Assembly: GCF_009762775.1 (NCBI RefSeq)
Contig: NZ_CP046401.1
Coordinates: 7,514,001 to 7,578,000, forward strand
Origin: Maribellus comscasis
GTDB taxonomy: Bacteria; Bacteroidota; Bacteroidia; Bacteroidales; Prolixibacteraceae
DNA length: 64,000 bases
Direction: 5' to 3'
In this document: positions 45,694 through 55,763 of the stretch, piece after piece
Layout of the letters: each line of letters starts with the position of its first letter
Position numbering within the stretch: position 1 is the first letter of the stretch
Notes under the pieces: generated by a model
Seen by the model: the letters and a program-made list of their open reading frames with translations, nothing else
Databases searched by the model: none
What the model was told of the DNA's origin: nothing
Made by a program: the position numbers and the translations under genes

Positions 45694-47152
45694 TTGGACT
45701 TACCCCATTTTTTATCAGAAAATAAAATTAAGTTGCGGATCAGCTTTATTACGATAAAAATCAGATAATTTGCCTGGACAACGTTTAAAAATATTACTTA
45801 TCCCATCTCCCAATGCATAGTATTTAAAATCTGGTATCCCAAAAACCCTTTTGGCGCTTTTTAATATATGCCCTGCCATAATAGTAAGTTTATTTGATTG
45901 GTCAAGAATTACAGCAATAAAATAGAAAACAGCAAGCAATAAAGCCATCATATTTTGCAACCGTCTGTATTTTAGTACCCTGATATTTTCTAAATCGTAT
46001 GTTTGTTTTATAAAGCGGATAGTTTCTTCAATACTCCAACGTTTGATATAGGATTGGATTATGTGTTTTATACCCCCTTTATTTCTTTTTACTTGCAGAG
46101 AAGTCAATATCATCATTGGCTTCTTGCCATAACCTTTCACTACAACCAGCGTTAAGGGCTTATTGGACCATGGGAGTTTTACAGAAGTTGCCCCATAGCT
46201 TACATGGTAAATAAATTCTTCCCCGTTTTTTACCCGTACAATAGTTTCTTTATAGGGGCATGGGCATGCGCCAACCATAATGCTCTGATAGGCTTACCCC
46301 GGCAAATCAAATCACGCGTACCTACCAGGCGGATAATAAATTGCCTGTTTTTTTCAATCAAGGGCTCATATATTTTATCCCTGTCGCCCCCACGGCAATG
46401 ACCCATACCCCTTGGTTGCCCGTTTGTTTGCTTACAAAATCAATGGCCCCCTTGATTTCTTCGTTCTCGCTTCTAAAATCAGGGGATTCTTGTGAATACA
46501 ATGCTGAATATAGTGGTGTTAGTTCATTGCTGCCAGGCTCTGCTGCAATAACCTGGTTTGTCCAGTACCCATCAACTATATTGCCCTCAAGGCTGCTCCC
46601 ATCCCTAACCTTTGCCAGGTATTCCATCTTCTCTGCATAAGGTTTATGGATATCGCCAAGGTCAAGGATCAATAAAGTATCCTTATTTATCCTGCTTTTT
46701 GCTAAAGAAAGTATTTGTTGATGTACATTTTGCCATATTTGAGCTTTATTTAATTGACGGCTAAAACGCTCTTCGATTTTCTTTAACCTTACCTTGCTTT
46801 CCAGTTGCCGCCCAATTTCTGTTAACATAACTGACTGCGAAGCTAAAATACCGTATACTGCTTCTTTTATAAAACGCCCTGCAGTTTTATCCAGTTGAAT
46901 TGAAAGTATCCCCGAAAATTTTGCTATTTTGTTCCTGAGATTACTGGCTAAATGGCTAAAGTTCATATCGTATCCTCCTGAATTTGTGAGCGGTATTACA
47001 AATATATACAGGAGGGTACTTTTATCTAAATGCAATAAAAAGTATCCCCATTTTTTTGTAAAAAGAAACCAATTTCACTTCAACTAAAACCTACAAGCCT
47101 TATCAATAAAGAGCAACGTCAAATCATCATGTGAATTTTGGGGTAAGTCCAA
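45694..47152 (-). mobile_element. IS4-type insertion sequence with decayed transposase
   Basis: 1,459 bp bounded by perfect 14-bp terminal inverted repeats: TTGGACTTACCCCA at 45694-45707 and its complement at 47139-47152. It contains one transposase gene, broken by frameshifts. No clear target duplication: the flanking bases (left ...TTGTAAG, right TAGTGC...) do not match. Confidence 0.85.
45715..46966 (-). pseudogene. IS4-family transposase with two frameshifts
   Basis: Intact start at ATG 46966, preceded by an AGGAGG ribosome-binding site. The first frame carries ILDLGDIHKPYAEKMEYL (catalytic D) and stops at 46358. In the next frame RGGDRDKIYEPLIEKNR continues, with one base missing where VIDRGGD is expected, so the second catalytic aspartate codon is hit. 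A second shift near 46270 leads to CPCPYKETIVRVKNGEE and the catalytic glutamate (YIKRWSIEETIRFIKQ). The protein cannot be made whole. Confidence 0.8.
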
Positions 47153-47232
47153 TAGTGCATAAGAATTGAATTATTCCAAAATAATTATATGTAAAAATAA
47201 CTGATTTTGTATGCAAACTATATGCAAATAAA

Positions 47233-47266
47233 AAAGAGTTACAAAATTTAATCTTTGTAACTCTTT
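47233..47266. terminator. Bidirectional terminator beside the tRNA remnant
   Basis: AAAGAGTTACAAA (47233-47245) and TTTGTAACTCTTT (47254-47266) pair over 13 bp with an 8-nt loop and are flanked by A/T runs. It lies directly downstream of the tRNA-Pro remnant on the minus strand, as a tRNA's own terminator would. Confidence 0.7.
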
Positions 47267-47277
47267 GATTTTCAAGT

Positions 47278-47296
47278 CGGGGTAGCAGGATTCGAA
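47278..47296 (-). other. 3' end fragment of a tRNA-Pro gene (probable attachment-site half)
   Basis: On the minus strand TTCGAATCCTGCTACCCCG reads as T-loop, T-stem 3' arm and acceptor 3' arm of a tRNA, followed by A (discriminator). The implied C1-G72 pair is characteristic of tRNA-Pro. The 5' three quarters of the tRNA are missing here. Such a 3' end is what an integrase leaves at one end of an inserted element. The rest of the 556-base gap (47153-47708) holds the terminator and a decayed ORF. Confidence 0.55.
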
Positions 47297-47398
47297 TATT
47301 GTTTTGATACTAACTGTATATCAACAGATTAGGCCGCTTCTTAAAAACCAGGTCACCTTATAGTTCACATGCTTTAGAACGCATTCATTATGACGAAA

Positions 47399-47682
47399 TT
47401 AAAGCATTTTTCTTAAGAATAAAAAGGAATTACCCATAAATTCTAAAAAACATTTTGCAGTTAATCGAGCAACTTTCTTGACTGGTTCCTTCACTTTCAA
47501 GTTCAAAGCTTCGATGACTATTGTATTAGAATTAACATCAAACTCAGATATTAACTGAAATTCAGAAATCCAACATCGATATACTTTATACGATTACTAT
47601 TGTTGTGCTTCGTTGTACATTCCAAATCCTTACGAAAATCTTTCAGTGATACTTCAGGTCTACTCCAGATCCAAAATTCCAT
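47399..47682 (-). pseudogene. Decayed short ORF of unknown family
   Basis: From ATG 47682 the frame gives MEFWIWSRPEVSLKDFRKD... and stops. Another frame then continues with SEFDVNSNTIVIEALNLKVK and ARLTAKCFLEFMGNSF, stopping at 47399. One frameshift would join them into about 95 residues. I do not recognise the product; it may be coincidental. Confidence 0.3.
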
Positions 47683-47708
47683 ATCTTAGTAATACTACAT
47701 ACAAAACT

Positions 47709-49292
47709 TTACAAATTTACACACTCAAACCGTAAGACATTTGCATACAAGGAAATTGGATTTGGCGGCAAAAAAACATCAATACCATCTTTTGTTTGTT
47801 CCCAACGGATTGACTCATCTGAACCTAGCATCGATATATTTTTAATATCTATACCTTGCAAAGTTTTAAGTATTATTTCAGAACCCGGCCACTCAAGAAG
47901 AATAACAAAAAGTATATTTCCTTTTCTTGTATACCTAACGTCACCCGATTTAAATCCATATTCACCATCTTCCCTTCCCCAAGAACCAACCTCAGACACC
48001 GTAGGCCCCTCACCAAATACCTTCCATGGTCTGGTACCATAAATGGCTTCACCGTTTATAGATAGCCACAAACCAATTCCCTTTAACCTGTTTTGCATCA
48101 CCTCCGGGATGGTACCATCGGCTCTGGGGCCAATATTAATCAAAAGATTCCCCCCCTTGCTGACAATATCCGCCAAATAATCAACTAACTCGTTTGTAGT
48201 CATATATGCATCATCAGGAGTTTGTTTGTTATAGCCCCATGAAGTTGGATCAAGGGCATCGCAGGTCTCCCAGGGAGAATCAAAAATCCCGGTAATATTT
48301 CGTCGCTCCGGTGTTTGAAAGTCACCAAGAAATATACCATTCCCGGTATTCCATCGCTGTGCCTGTTTAGCCCAAAGTGAATTCGATACTGACCTGTCAG
48401 ACAGAGCTTGGGAAGCGGTAGTATCCAAACCCCAACGTTCGTTTGTAACAACCTGATCTGGATTCTCCGAATGATTATAAAAATAGGCAATCACCTCCTT
48501 GCTGTTCCAATGGTTTGCCCCCAAAGGCTTTCCATTGTTATTACGAAACGGCCCCACAGGTACATCTCCCCACAAAATATCGGGCTGATACAAATCCACC
48601 AGCTCTTTTATCGAATTATTCATATAATCTACCCACTCTTTATTTGGATATCTTTTATCCCAAAACGAATAAGTAGTATTGTGATAGAAGCCCATTTTCA
48701 TACCCATCGAACGCACTTCCTTCAAAAGATCACCCGCCAGATCACGATGGGGGCCCATATCCATTGCGTTCCTGTCAGTATATTTCGTTGGCCAAAGCGC
48801 AAATTCATCACCATGTTTTGCGGTCAGGACGACATACTGCGCACCGGCACTTTTAAACAAACCCGCCCAATTTTCCGGGTTATACTTTTCAGCCTTGAAC
48901 ATGGGAATAAATTCATCGTATTCAAAATCGGCACCATAATTCCCGCGGTGATACTTATTGGCTCCATTGCGAATCTTTGACCGGAAGACGCTGTCGGGCA
49001 AGTTGCCCTGTTCAGCTGTGTACGGAGGACCTTCCGGCGAATGCCCCCATTGGGACTTCGGACTCATATATTCTACATACCATTCATGGAATGCCGGTAC
49101 AGCATAAACTCCCCAGTGGATAAAAATTCCAAATTTGGCGTCATTAAACCACTCGGGCACAGGATGCGAATCAAGAGAACTCACAGTAGGCTCATATTGT
49201 TTTTGTACAGGTTGTTGGCAATTACACAGAGCAATAATGACAAACAATAAAATAATCCAACTATACTTTAGGCATGATTTTACAGATTTCAT
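47709..49292 (-). CDS. GH29 alpha-L-fucosidase-like lipoprotein
   Basis: This 527-residue TIM-barrel enzyme has a signal peptide with cysteines at the lipobox (IALCNC). GH29 features: EWFNDAKFGIFIHWGVYAVP, QYVVLTAKHGDEFALW, and nucleophile D243 in DILWGDVPVG. GNLLINIGPRADGTIP near residue 400 is also typical, and a beta-sandwich closes the protein. The acid/base is not obvious from sequence. It is the last gene of the leftward fucosidase operon, with 52 nt to the next GH29 gene upstream. Confidence 0.9.
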   Translation of the reverse strand: MKSVKSCLKYSWIILLFVIIALCNCQQPVQKQYEPTVSSLDSHPVPEWFNDAKFGIFIHWGVYAVPAFHEWYVEYMSPKSQWGHSPEGPPYTAEQGNLPDSVFRSKIRNGANKYHRGNYGADFEYDEFIPMFKAEKYNPENWAGLFKSAGAQYVVLTAKHGDEFALWPTKYTDRNAMDMGPHRDLAGDLLKEVRSMGMKMGFYHNTTYSFWDKRYPNKEWVDYMNNSIKELVDLYQPDILWGDVPVGPFRNNNGKPLGANHWNSKEVIAYFYNHSENPDQVVTNERWGLDTTASQALSDRSVSNSLWAKQAQRWNTGNGIFLGDFQTPERRNITGIFDSPWETCDALDPTSWGYNKQTPDDAYMTTNELVDYLADIVSKGGNLLINIGPRADGTIPEVMQNRLKGIGLWLSINGEAIYGTRPWKVFGEGPTVSEVGSWGREDGEYGFKSGDVRYTRKGNILFVILLEWPGSEIILKTLQGIDIKNISMLGSDESIRWEQTKDGIDVFLPPNPISLYANVLRFECVNL

Positions 49293-49343
49293 TTATGTTT
49301 TTATTATTCAATTTAGCATTAATTCCAATGCAAAACAACTTTG

Positions 49344-51212
49344 TTAATTCTGAACTTTTTCCAGCTGCACTTCATAAATTACCGTTCCGTCAGTATCGGT
49401 CGGATTAATAAAACCGGCCTTCAAAACAGCCGTATAATTACCCGGTTTTTCAATACGAATCTTTCCAAAACGGTTTATAAATTCAGGCCTATAGGCTGAA
49501 CGAATATGACTTATTCGCTCTTTTCCCTTAATTGTTCCGGAGACTGTCTGATTGTCAACTGTAAAGAAGAGCTTATTAAAGTCTTTATCGTTTTGATATA
49601 TTGACTCCCATTCCCTTTTGTAACTCTCATAGCTTCTCACTGTTGAAACACTTATAACATTCACTTGAAATAATCCCGGTTCTGTAACAAAGAAATTCCA
49701 CTTTAGATAATCCTCAGTGCTATTCCAGTTTTTCGTGGCAAAATAGGGCCAGTTGTTTGTATCTATTACTCCATCCATTCCTGAAATCTGTAAATTTCCA
49801 TTATCTCCAATGACTTCTGCCATACCTACCTGTAAAATTATATTTCCCGAACTCATCTGCCCCGGTCGATCATCTACTTGTGGTTGCCCTTTAATCTTTA
49901 CCTTAAAAACAGGAAAAATTTTCTCTTTCCAATCACCTGGAACTTTGATTTTTAATTCTGGCAAGTCTAAATTCTTTACTTCCCTGTATTCATAAGGAAT
50001 TGAAACTTCATCATGGATGTCAGTAACTTTAATCACCTTGTTTTTAAGCCCATAAAGCATTATGGCATCTATATTTTTATTCAAAAGCATAACATAAAGA
50101 GCGTCTTTCCCTGTAGTAACACGAATCCCATCCATTTCCTGAAACCAGGGACTTGGACCGTTTTTGTATATTGCTTCTCCATTTTCAGTAACCCACTTAC
50201 CAATTTCCTTTAACCGATCAACACTTTCCTCTGGGATTGATCCATCAGCCTTAGGACCAATGTTTAAGAGATAGTTAATATTTTTTGAAGATAAATCAAT
50301 TAGTTGGAGAAGCATATCCTCCCGTGATTTCCAGGCACTGTCAGCACAGTGAAAACCCCAGGAATGATTCATGGTTGCCGGGCATTCCCATATTCCGTTA
50401 AGTACTCCGGGAGGAATTTGGTTGTCACCCATAACCCCGTAATCACCCAAACCTGCTCCAATTCGCGTGTTAATGAGGCAATCCGGCTGCAGTCTTTTTA
50501 CATAATCATAAATGTCTTTTGCCTGTTTTTTTGATATATCACCAGGGGTATCAAACCATAAACAGAATATCTCACCATAATTTGTGAGCAATTCTTTTAG
50601 TTGAGTTTTTACTTTCCTTTCAATATAAACCTGAGCATTTCTGTTTGGATCATCTTTATCCCAATCCCAATTATTCCCGTACATATCAACCGAATGATAT
50701 TCATCCCAATCCCTTATATGAGAATAATACAACCCCAATTTAATACCCTGATTTTTACACTCTTCACTAAGCTCTTTCAGAATGTCCTTCCCATAAGGTG
50801 TGCCGTCCTTAATATTGTAATCATCATAATCGGAATCAAACATGGCAAAACCATCGTGATGTTTGGCGGTAAATACAATGTATTTCATCCCGGCCTGTTT
50901 AGCCAATCTTACAATCTTATGGGCATCAAAATTATTTGGATTGAATTTTTTAGCCAACTGATGGTATTCTTCCCTTGGTATGGATTTTAACCTCATGATA
51001 TGTTCCGCAACTGTTCCTGAAGATAAAGTATCGCCGTTCCATACTCCTGCAGGCAGCGCATAAAGACCAAAGTGGATAAACATTCCCAACCGGAGATCTG
51101 TAAATTCCTGTTGCCCCATGGTTTTAGTTTGTTCACTCTCTGATGGAACACAGGAAGACAAAACAATAAAGCAGATGCAGATATAATATAATTGCTTAAG
51201 TATAATCTTCAT
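49344..51212 (-). CDS. GH29 alpha-L-fucosidase-like lipoprotein
   Basis: A 622-residue protein with lipobox FIVLSSC (C21). GH29 barrel: LRLGMFIHFGLYALPAGVW, KYIVFTAKHHDGFAMFDS, nucleophile D221 in IFCLWFDTPGD, and YLLNIGPKADGSIPEESV. A C-terminal part from about residue 430 looks like a carbohydrate-binding beta domain (WNSTEDYLKWNFFVTEPGLF; GNYTAVLKAGF). Closely related in layout to the protein at 52453-54231 rather than to the one at 47709. It starts 6 nt past the stop of the SGNH gene. Confidence 0.9.
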   Translation of the reverse strand: MKIILKQLYYICICFIVLSSCVPSESEQTKTMGQQEFTDLRLGMFIHFGLYALPAGVWNGDTLSSGTVAEHIMRLKSIPREEYHQLAKKFNPNNFDAHKIVRLAKQAGMKYIVFTAKHHDGFAMFDSDYDDYNIKDGTPYGKDILKELSEECKNQGIKLGLYYSHIRDWDEYHSVDMYGNNWDWDKDDPNRNAQVYIERKVKTQLKELLTNYGEIFCLWFDTPGDISKKQAKDIYDYVKRLQPDCLINTRIGAGLGDYGVMGDNQIPPGVLNGIWECPATMNHSWGFHCADSAWKSREDMLLQLIDLSSKNINYLLNIGPKADGSIPEESVDRLKEIGKWVTENGEAIYKNGPSPWFQEMDGIRVTTGKDALYVMLLNKNIDAIMLYGLKNKVIKVTDIHDEVSIPYEYREVKNLDLPELKIKVPGDWKEKIFPVFKVKIKGQPQVDDRPGQMSSGNIILQVGMAEVIGDNGNLQISGMDGVIDTNNWPYFATKNWNSTEDYLKWNFFVTEPGLFQVNVISVSTVRSYESYKREWESIYQNDKDFNKLFFTVDNQTVSGTIKGKERISHIRSAYRPEFINRFGKIRIEKPGNYTAVLKAGFINPTDTDGTVIYEVQLEKVQN

Positions 51213-51218
51213 ATAAAA

Positions 51219-52385
51219 TCAGTTAATAGAAATCAATTTACAAACAGCCTTCGCTGTCCTTATTCCCACTTCTTTTTTCTGAACGGGATGAATATTGTAC
51301 AATTCACCCAAATCCCGAATATCGACCAATACTGTCCGCGTTGTATTTTGAGCCACAGTAGCTTGAACACCCTGAAGAATTTCCCAGGCTTTCAGACTTT
51401 CGGGCGTGCCCGGATCATAAGTTGGAAGCTGAATTATGGCAAACAATAAATCAGGCTTGTCAAAGTATTTTCTGTAAGAAGAAATCAGATTCTCCAGCCA
51501 AAAAAGATATTCAGTTGCCTGGCTTACTTTGTCAGTATTACTTTCTCCCTGGTACCAAACCACACCAGTTAGAGGGAGCTGACCCAACGGACGTATAAGT
51601 TTATTAAAAAGCATTGCCGGAACAGCGCGTCCCAATCCCCATTTTGCCAACCTGTGCTGCCCATATGGTTTCATATCCTTGTCGTCCTCCCTGGCAGCTT
51701 TTAGTACCAGCGAATCGTTAACCAGAGTCCTGAACCTGTTTCCGGTTTCGATATCAGGAAATGCCTCTTCAGGTACCCATGCTTCAATTCCTGTTCCTCC
51801 CCTTGCTGCTACAAAAATGCCCATTGGGTTCCTTTGACTTTTTTGCATCTCTGCAGCAAAAAAGAAAGCTACCGCCGAAATATTCTGTACATTTTCGTTA
51901 GTGATTTTTTGCCATTGTTTGCCATTGAAGTAACGTATATTTAGGGAAGATACATTATCTCCGACTTCGATTGACTCTTTGGAAGATTTAACGTGCATTG
52001 CCATATTTGACTGTCCTGCACACAACCATATATTTCCCGAAAGTACTTCTTTTATAACCTTTGTTTCACCATTACAAACAAACATCATATCGCCGGAAAT
52101 ACCAGATTTTACAGAAGGAAAACTCACTTCCCAGATACCATCTTTATCTGACTTGGTTGAAATTTTTATTTTATTAAAACTGACCGATACCTCCTGAGAT
52201 GAACCACAACTTCCCCTAAGTGTCCAGTTAGCCTCAGAAGGAAATATCATATTATCCGAAATCCACAGCGGCAAACTGAACTCTCGTGATATTTGACCTT
52301 CCGATTTCTGAAAAGAAAAAATCAACAAAACAAAAGCAATGGCTAATATTCCAGCGTGCTTCTTATTCAAAGCATTGGCAAGCAT
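51219..52385 (-). CDS. Sialate O-acetylesterase-like SGNH hydrolase
   Basis: About 388 residues from ATG 52385 (a TTG lies 4 codons earlier). After the signal peptide a beta domain leads into the SGNH fold: GNIWLCAGQSNMAMH (nucleophilic serine), WYQGESNTDK and the final ELYNIHPVQKKEVG, which supplies His. The sialate O-acetylesterase family removes O-acetyl groups from sialic acids or other sugars; the substrate here is not proven. Its place among fucosidases and sulfatase suggests de-acetylation before exo-hydrolysis. Confidence 0.85.
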   Translation of the reverse strand: MLANALNKKHAGILAIAFVLLIFSFQKSEGQISREFSLPLWISDNMIFPSEANWTLRGSCGSSQEVSVSFNKIKISTKSDKDGIWEVSFPSVKSGISGDMMFVCNGETKVIKEVLSGNIWLCAGQSNMAMHVKSSKESIEVGDNVSSLNIRYFNGKQWQKITNENVQNISAVAFFFAAEMQKSQRNPMGIFVAARGGTGIEAWVPEEAFPDIETGNRFRTLVNDSLVLKAAREDDKDMKPYGQHRLAKWGLGRAVPAMLFNKLIRPLGQLPLTGVVWYQGESNTDKVSQATEYLFWLENLISSYRKYFDKPDLLFAIIQLPTYDPGTPESLKAWEILQGVQATVAQNTTRTVLVDIRDLGELYNIHPVQKKEVGIRTAKAVCKLISIN

Positions 52386-52452
52386 ATTCTTCAACAATTA
52401 ATTCTTCATATTATCACATTAGCAGTGCCCTACCCATACAATCATTATCTAA

Positions 52453-54231
52453 TTAGTGATTTACAGGTATCAAACTGATACTCTGGAAAGTAAATCCCAG
52501 ATTTCCATCCGACAGCATTTGTGGTTCTAATGAAAGTGTATATTCTCCAGCCTTTTTAAGATTTATAATACCGCCATCTGTATGTATTTTTTTCCAATAC
52601 TGGGTACGCTGGTTATATTCACTAAAATCGTCTTTAACCACAAACTCAACTGACTGACCAGATGTCTGTATTTTAACTTTATGTCCTCCCTGCCACAAGG
52701 GATTTCCATGAGATCCTGTTTCTGTTGAAACCAGATCGATTTTGTATTGTCCGGGTTCTTCTACTTTAAAATTCCATGTAAGATTTACGTTTTCGTCCTT
52801 CCAGTCGGCGCCTCCACCCCTTGCCGTAAATTTTAAATCATAAGGTTTCCCGCCCTTTCTGGCATCCGCCATTGCTCCATGTAATAAAACGCTTCCATCT
52901 ACACTTTGGCAAATTTCATGTTCAACTTTTGCTTTTCCTTTAATCTCAAGAACAACAACTGAGACTGCCTCATCAGGAGCAGCATCCGGAAGTTCAATCT
53001 TTAATGTATGATGTTTTAATTTCTTATTGTAAATAGATTTAAAAGGGAGTGGAGTTTGATTTGCATCGGATAACAAATATACTTTATTGACTTTGTTTTC
53101 AAGCCCTTCCAAATAAAAATCACCGGAAGGCCAGTCAAATATCCCCAGATAGAGTTTTCCGGATTTCTGTGTTATATTTCCCCATTTAAATTCCACATTA
53201 AACGGATTCGGAAGTGCTCCGTAAATTGATTCACTATTAGTTTTCATCCAGTCGCCTACTTTGGCAAGTATGTCAACCGATTCCTGTGGAATCAATCCTT
53301 CGGCGGTAGGACCTACATTCAGAAGGTAGTTGCCACCTTTTGCTGTAATATCAAAAAGAAGACGGGTAAGATCTACAGGAGATTTCCAATGATGATCATT
53401 CTTTTTAAAGCCCCATGTATTATTAAGAGTTGCCGGTACTTCCCAGTCTCCCGGAACAACCGTTGCCGGGATTACATTATCGCCTGTTGACATATAATCG
53501 GTTTCAACTCCTCCACCTAACCTACCACTGATAATACATTCGGGTTGAAGTTTCCGAACCAAATCTTTCAGGCTTTGTGCCTGTTCTTTTGTAATACTCA
53601 TGGGTGTATCGAACCAGATTAACCCCACCGGACCATAATTGGTAAGCAATTCAGTAAGCTGTGGTTTTACCTTTTCATCCAGATACTTCTGAAAATTTCT
53701 TTCTTTCGGGAAATCCCAGTCGTTGTCCAATCCGTTTAGTTCATTCCAGTCGCGCGACTGAGAATAGTAAAAGCATATTCTTAATCCCTGTTTATGGCAT
53801 TCTTCAGCTAACGCTTTAATCACATCTTTTCCGTAAGGAGTTGCATCCACTATATTGTAATCTGAAGCATCAGACTTAAACATGGCAAAACCATCGTGGT
53901 GCTTTGAAGTAATGGTTATATACTTCATTCCTGCGTTTTTTGCGGTAGTTACAAAATCGTGTGCATTAAATTTTACGGGATTAAATTCTTTGGCTAACTG
54001 ACGGTACTCAACAGCCGGTATCTGGGCTCGTTTCATAATCCACTCCCCTATTCCTTCAATTTCTTTTCCCTTCCATTCCCCGGCAGGTTTCGCATAAAGC
54101 CCCCAGTGAATAAACATTCCGAAATGAGCATCACGCCACCATTGCATTCTTTCGTTTTGACTTACAGACTGTGCCCTGGCATAGTCTTTTATTCCTATAA
54201 GTAAAGCTATCAGAATTAATATCTTTTTCAT
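52453..54231 (-). CDS. GH29 alpha-L-fucosidase-like protein, exported
   Basis: A 592-residue protein with signal peptide (LILIALLIGIKDYARA). GH29 barrel: DAHFGMFIHWGLYAKPAGEW, KYITITSKHHDGFAMFKS, nucleophile D208 in GLIWFDTP, and YLLNVGPTAEGLIPQESV. The C-terminal domain (residues about 450-592) resembles the other long GH29's beta domain and ends in GEYTLSLEPQML. The pair with 49344-51212 may reflect duplication. Confidence 0.9.
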   Translation of the reverse strand: MKKILILIALLIGIKDYARAQSVSQNERMQWWRDAHFGMFIHWGLYAKPAGEWKGKEIEGIGEWIMKRAQIPAVEYRQLAKEFNPVKFNAHDFVTTAKNAGMKYITITSKHHDGFAMFKSDASDYNIVDATPYGKDVIKALAEECHKQGLRICFYYSQSRDWNELNGLDNDWDFPKERNFQKYLDEKVKPQLTELLTNYGPVGLIWFDTPMSITKEQAQSLKDLVRKLQPECIISGRLGGGVETDYMSTGDNVIPATVVPGDWEVPATLNNTWGFKKNDHHWKSPVDLTRLLFDITAKGGNYLLNVGPTAEGLIPQESVDILAKVGDWMKTNSESIYGALPNPFNVEFKWGNITQKSGKLYLGIFDWPSGDFYLEGLENKVNKVYLLSDANQTPLPFKSIYNKKLKHHTLKIELPDAAPDEAVSVVVLEIKGKAKVEHEICQSVDGSVLLHGAMADARKGGKPYDLKFTARGGGADWKDENVNLTWNFKVEEPGQYKIDLVSTETGSHGNPLWQGGHKVKIQTSGQSVEFVVKDDFSEYNQRTQYWKKIHTDGGIINLKKAGEYTLSLEPQMLSDGNLGFTFQSISLIPVNH

Positions 54232-54263
54232 TATTTGTAATTTTAAAAATTGTATATCAGGTA

Positions 54264-55763
54264 TTATTGATTTTTTCCTTCATCAGTCCCCCATCTTCTC
54301 TTTTCTGTATTTTTTATTTCTCTCCATGATTTTTTATAATCTTTCATTACATCGGAAAACCAACTATCCCATTTCTGCGTAAGTTCATTTACAATTTCTG
54401 GATGATTGGCAGAGAGGTCATACAATTCAGCCGGATCCTCGATTAAATTAAAAAGTTGTGGCTCTAGCGGAACAATATCTTTCCAAAGTGGTATTACTGT
54501 ATCGCATGGCATTTCCCAATGTGGTTCCGTCGCTCCTTTCCAAACCGAAGGATTATCTATATCTTCCTTCTTCATTGTTTCCTTTATTCCAGGCCAGTAT
54601 AATTTCCACTTTCCTTCTATTATTGCAGCATCGGAATGTGCTACCGGGTAATACCTATTCTTTTGGAAGTACAAAATCCGGTCATAATTAGATTCATCGC
54701 TTTTCCCAAGCAAAATCTCGGAAATATCATGCCCATCTGCATTTTTTATCATGTCGGATGTGCTGCCTGTAAGTTTTAGAAATGTGGGGAGCCAGTCACA
54801 ACCATAAACAGACCCTGTAAAAACTTTATTTTGAGGAAATTTTCCAGGCCATGAAACAATTGCAGGAACCCTTACCCCCTCTTCGAGAACAATACCTTTT
54901 GTTCCAGACAGGCCAGCCTGATAACGCAAATTTTCACCGGTATTTTGGGCTCCGTTGTCACTTGTAAATACAATAATGGTATTGTCCATTAATCCCAAAT
55001 CTTCTAATTTATTTAAAACCATTCCAATCCCACTATCCATCGACTCAATCATGGCGTAAAGAGTAGCTATTTTTTCGTTGAACTCTCCCTTCCCTTTTTC
55101 TTTATACTTTTTCACCAGTCTTTCAGGTGCCTGATATGGAATGTGGGGAGCATGATGTGCAATGAAAAGGAAAAACGGATTTTCTTTATTCTTCGCTATA
55201 AATTCAAGCGAGCTTTCTGTAATAACATCTGTTAGATATCTTCCATCGGAAGGAATATTCGTTCCATTTAAATCAAAATTCCAATTCCAATAATCCTGAA
55301 TACCATTCAGAAATCCGAAAAAATAGTCGAATCCTCTTTTATTGGGATGATACTGAAGATCATACAAACCGTTGTGCCACTTTCCTATCAAACCGGTAGA
55401 ATAGCCTTCGCTTTTAAAATAATCTCCCATTGTATTGTATGAAAGAGCAATCCGATCGATCCCCCTGTTGGATGAAACATCTATTGCCCCAGTCCGGTGA
55501 TTATACATACCGGTTAATATTGCAGCGCGCGCCGGGGCACAAAGCGGGGCCGGGCTGTAATAATGGGTAAAAAGAATGCCATGACTTGCCAGTTTATTAA
55601 TTTCCGGCGTTTCAATGTATGGATTTCCGTAACACTGTAAATCTCCGTAACCTAAATCATCAGCAAGAATAAATATGACATTGGGTTTCACCGGGCCTTT
55701 CTTTTCAGAAGAGCGACATCCTCCCAGCAAACAAAACAGTAATATGCAAGATATTAATCTCAT
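54264..55763 (-). CDS. Type I sulfatase lipoprotein
   Basis: This 499-residue enzyme hydrolyses sulfate esters on glycans after maturation of its active-site Cys to formylglycine. Seen: lipobox CLLGGC (C16), metal site NVIFILADDLGYGD, and the C-A-P-A-R active-site motif (C75, P77, R79; LCAPARAAILTG). Later conserved runs include GKWHNG and IIVFTSDNGAQNTGENL. No maturase gene (anaerobic anSME) is in the window. The start overlaps the upstream BNR gene by 4 nt. Confidence 0.93.
   Translation of the reverse strand: MRLISCILLFCLLGGCRSSEKKGPVKPNVIFILADDLGYGDLQCYGNPYIETPEINKLASHGILFTHYYSPAPLCAPARAAILTGMYNHRTGAIDVSSNRGIDRIALSYNTMGDYFKSEGYSTGLIGKWHNGLYDLQYHPNKRGFDYFFGFLNGIQDYWNWNFDLNGTNIPSDGRYLTDVITESSLEFIAKNKENPFFLFIAHHAPHIPYQAPERLVKKYKEKGKGEFNEKIATLYAMIESMDSGIGMVLNKLEDLGLMDNTIIVFTSDNGAQNTGENLRYQAGLSGTKGIVLEEGVRVPAIVSWPGKFPQNKVFTGSVYGCDWLPTFLKLTGSTSDMIKNADGHDISEILLGKSDESNYDRILYFQKNRYYPVAHSDAAIIEGKWKLYWPGIKETMKKEDIDNPSVWKGATEPHWEMPCDTVIPLWKDIVPLEPQLFNLIEDPAELYDLSANHPEIVNELTQKWDSWFSDVMKDYKKSWREIKNTEKRRWGTDEGKNQ

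Noticed and set aside
47399..47682. Possible functional small gene
   Set aside because: Needs a frameshift to be continuous and has no recognisable family; kept only as a low-confidence pseudogene.
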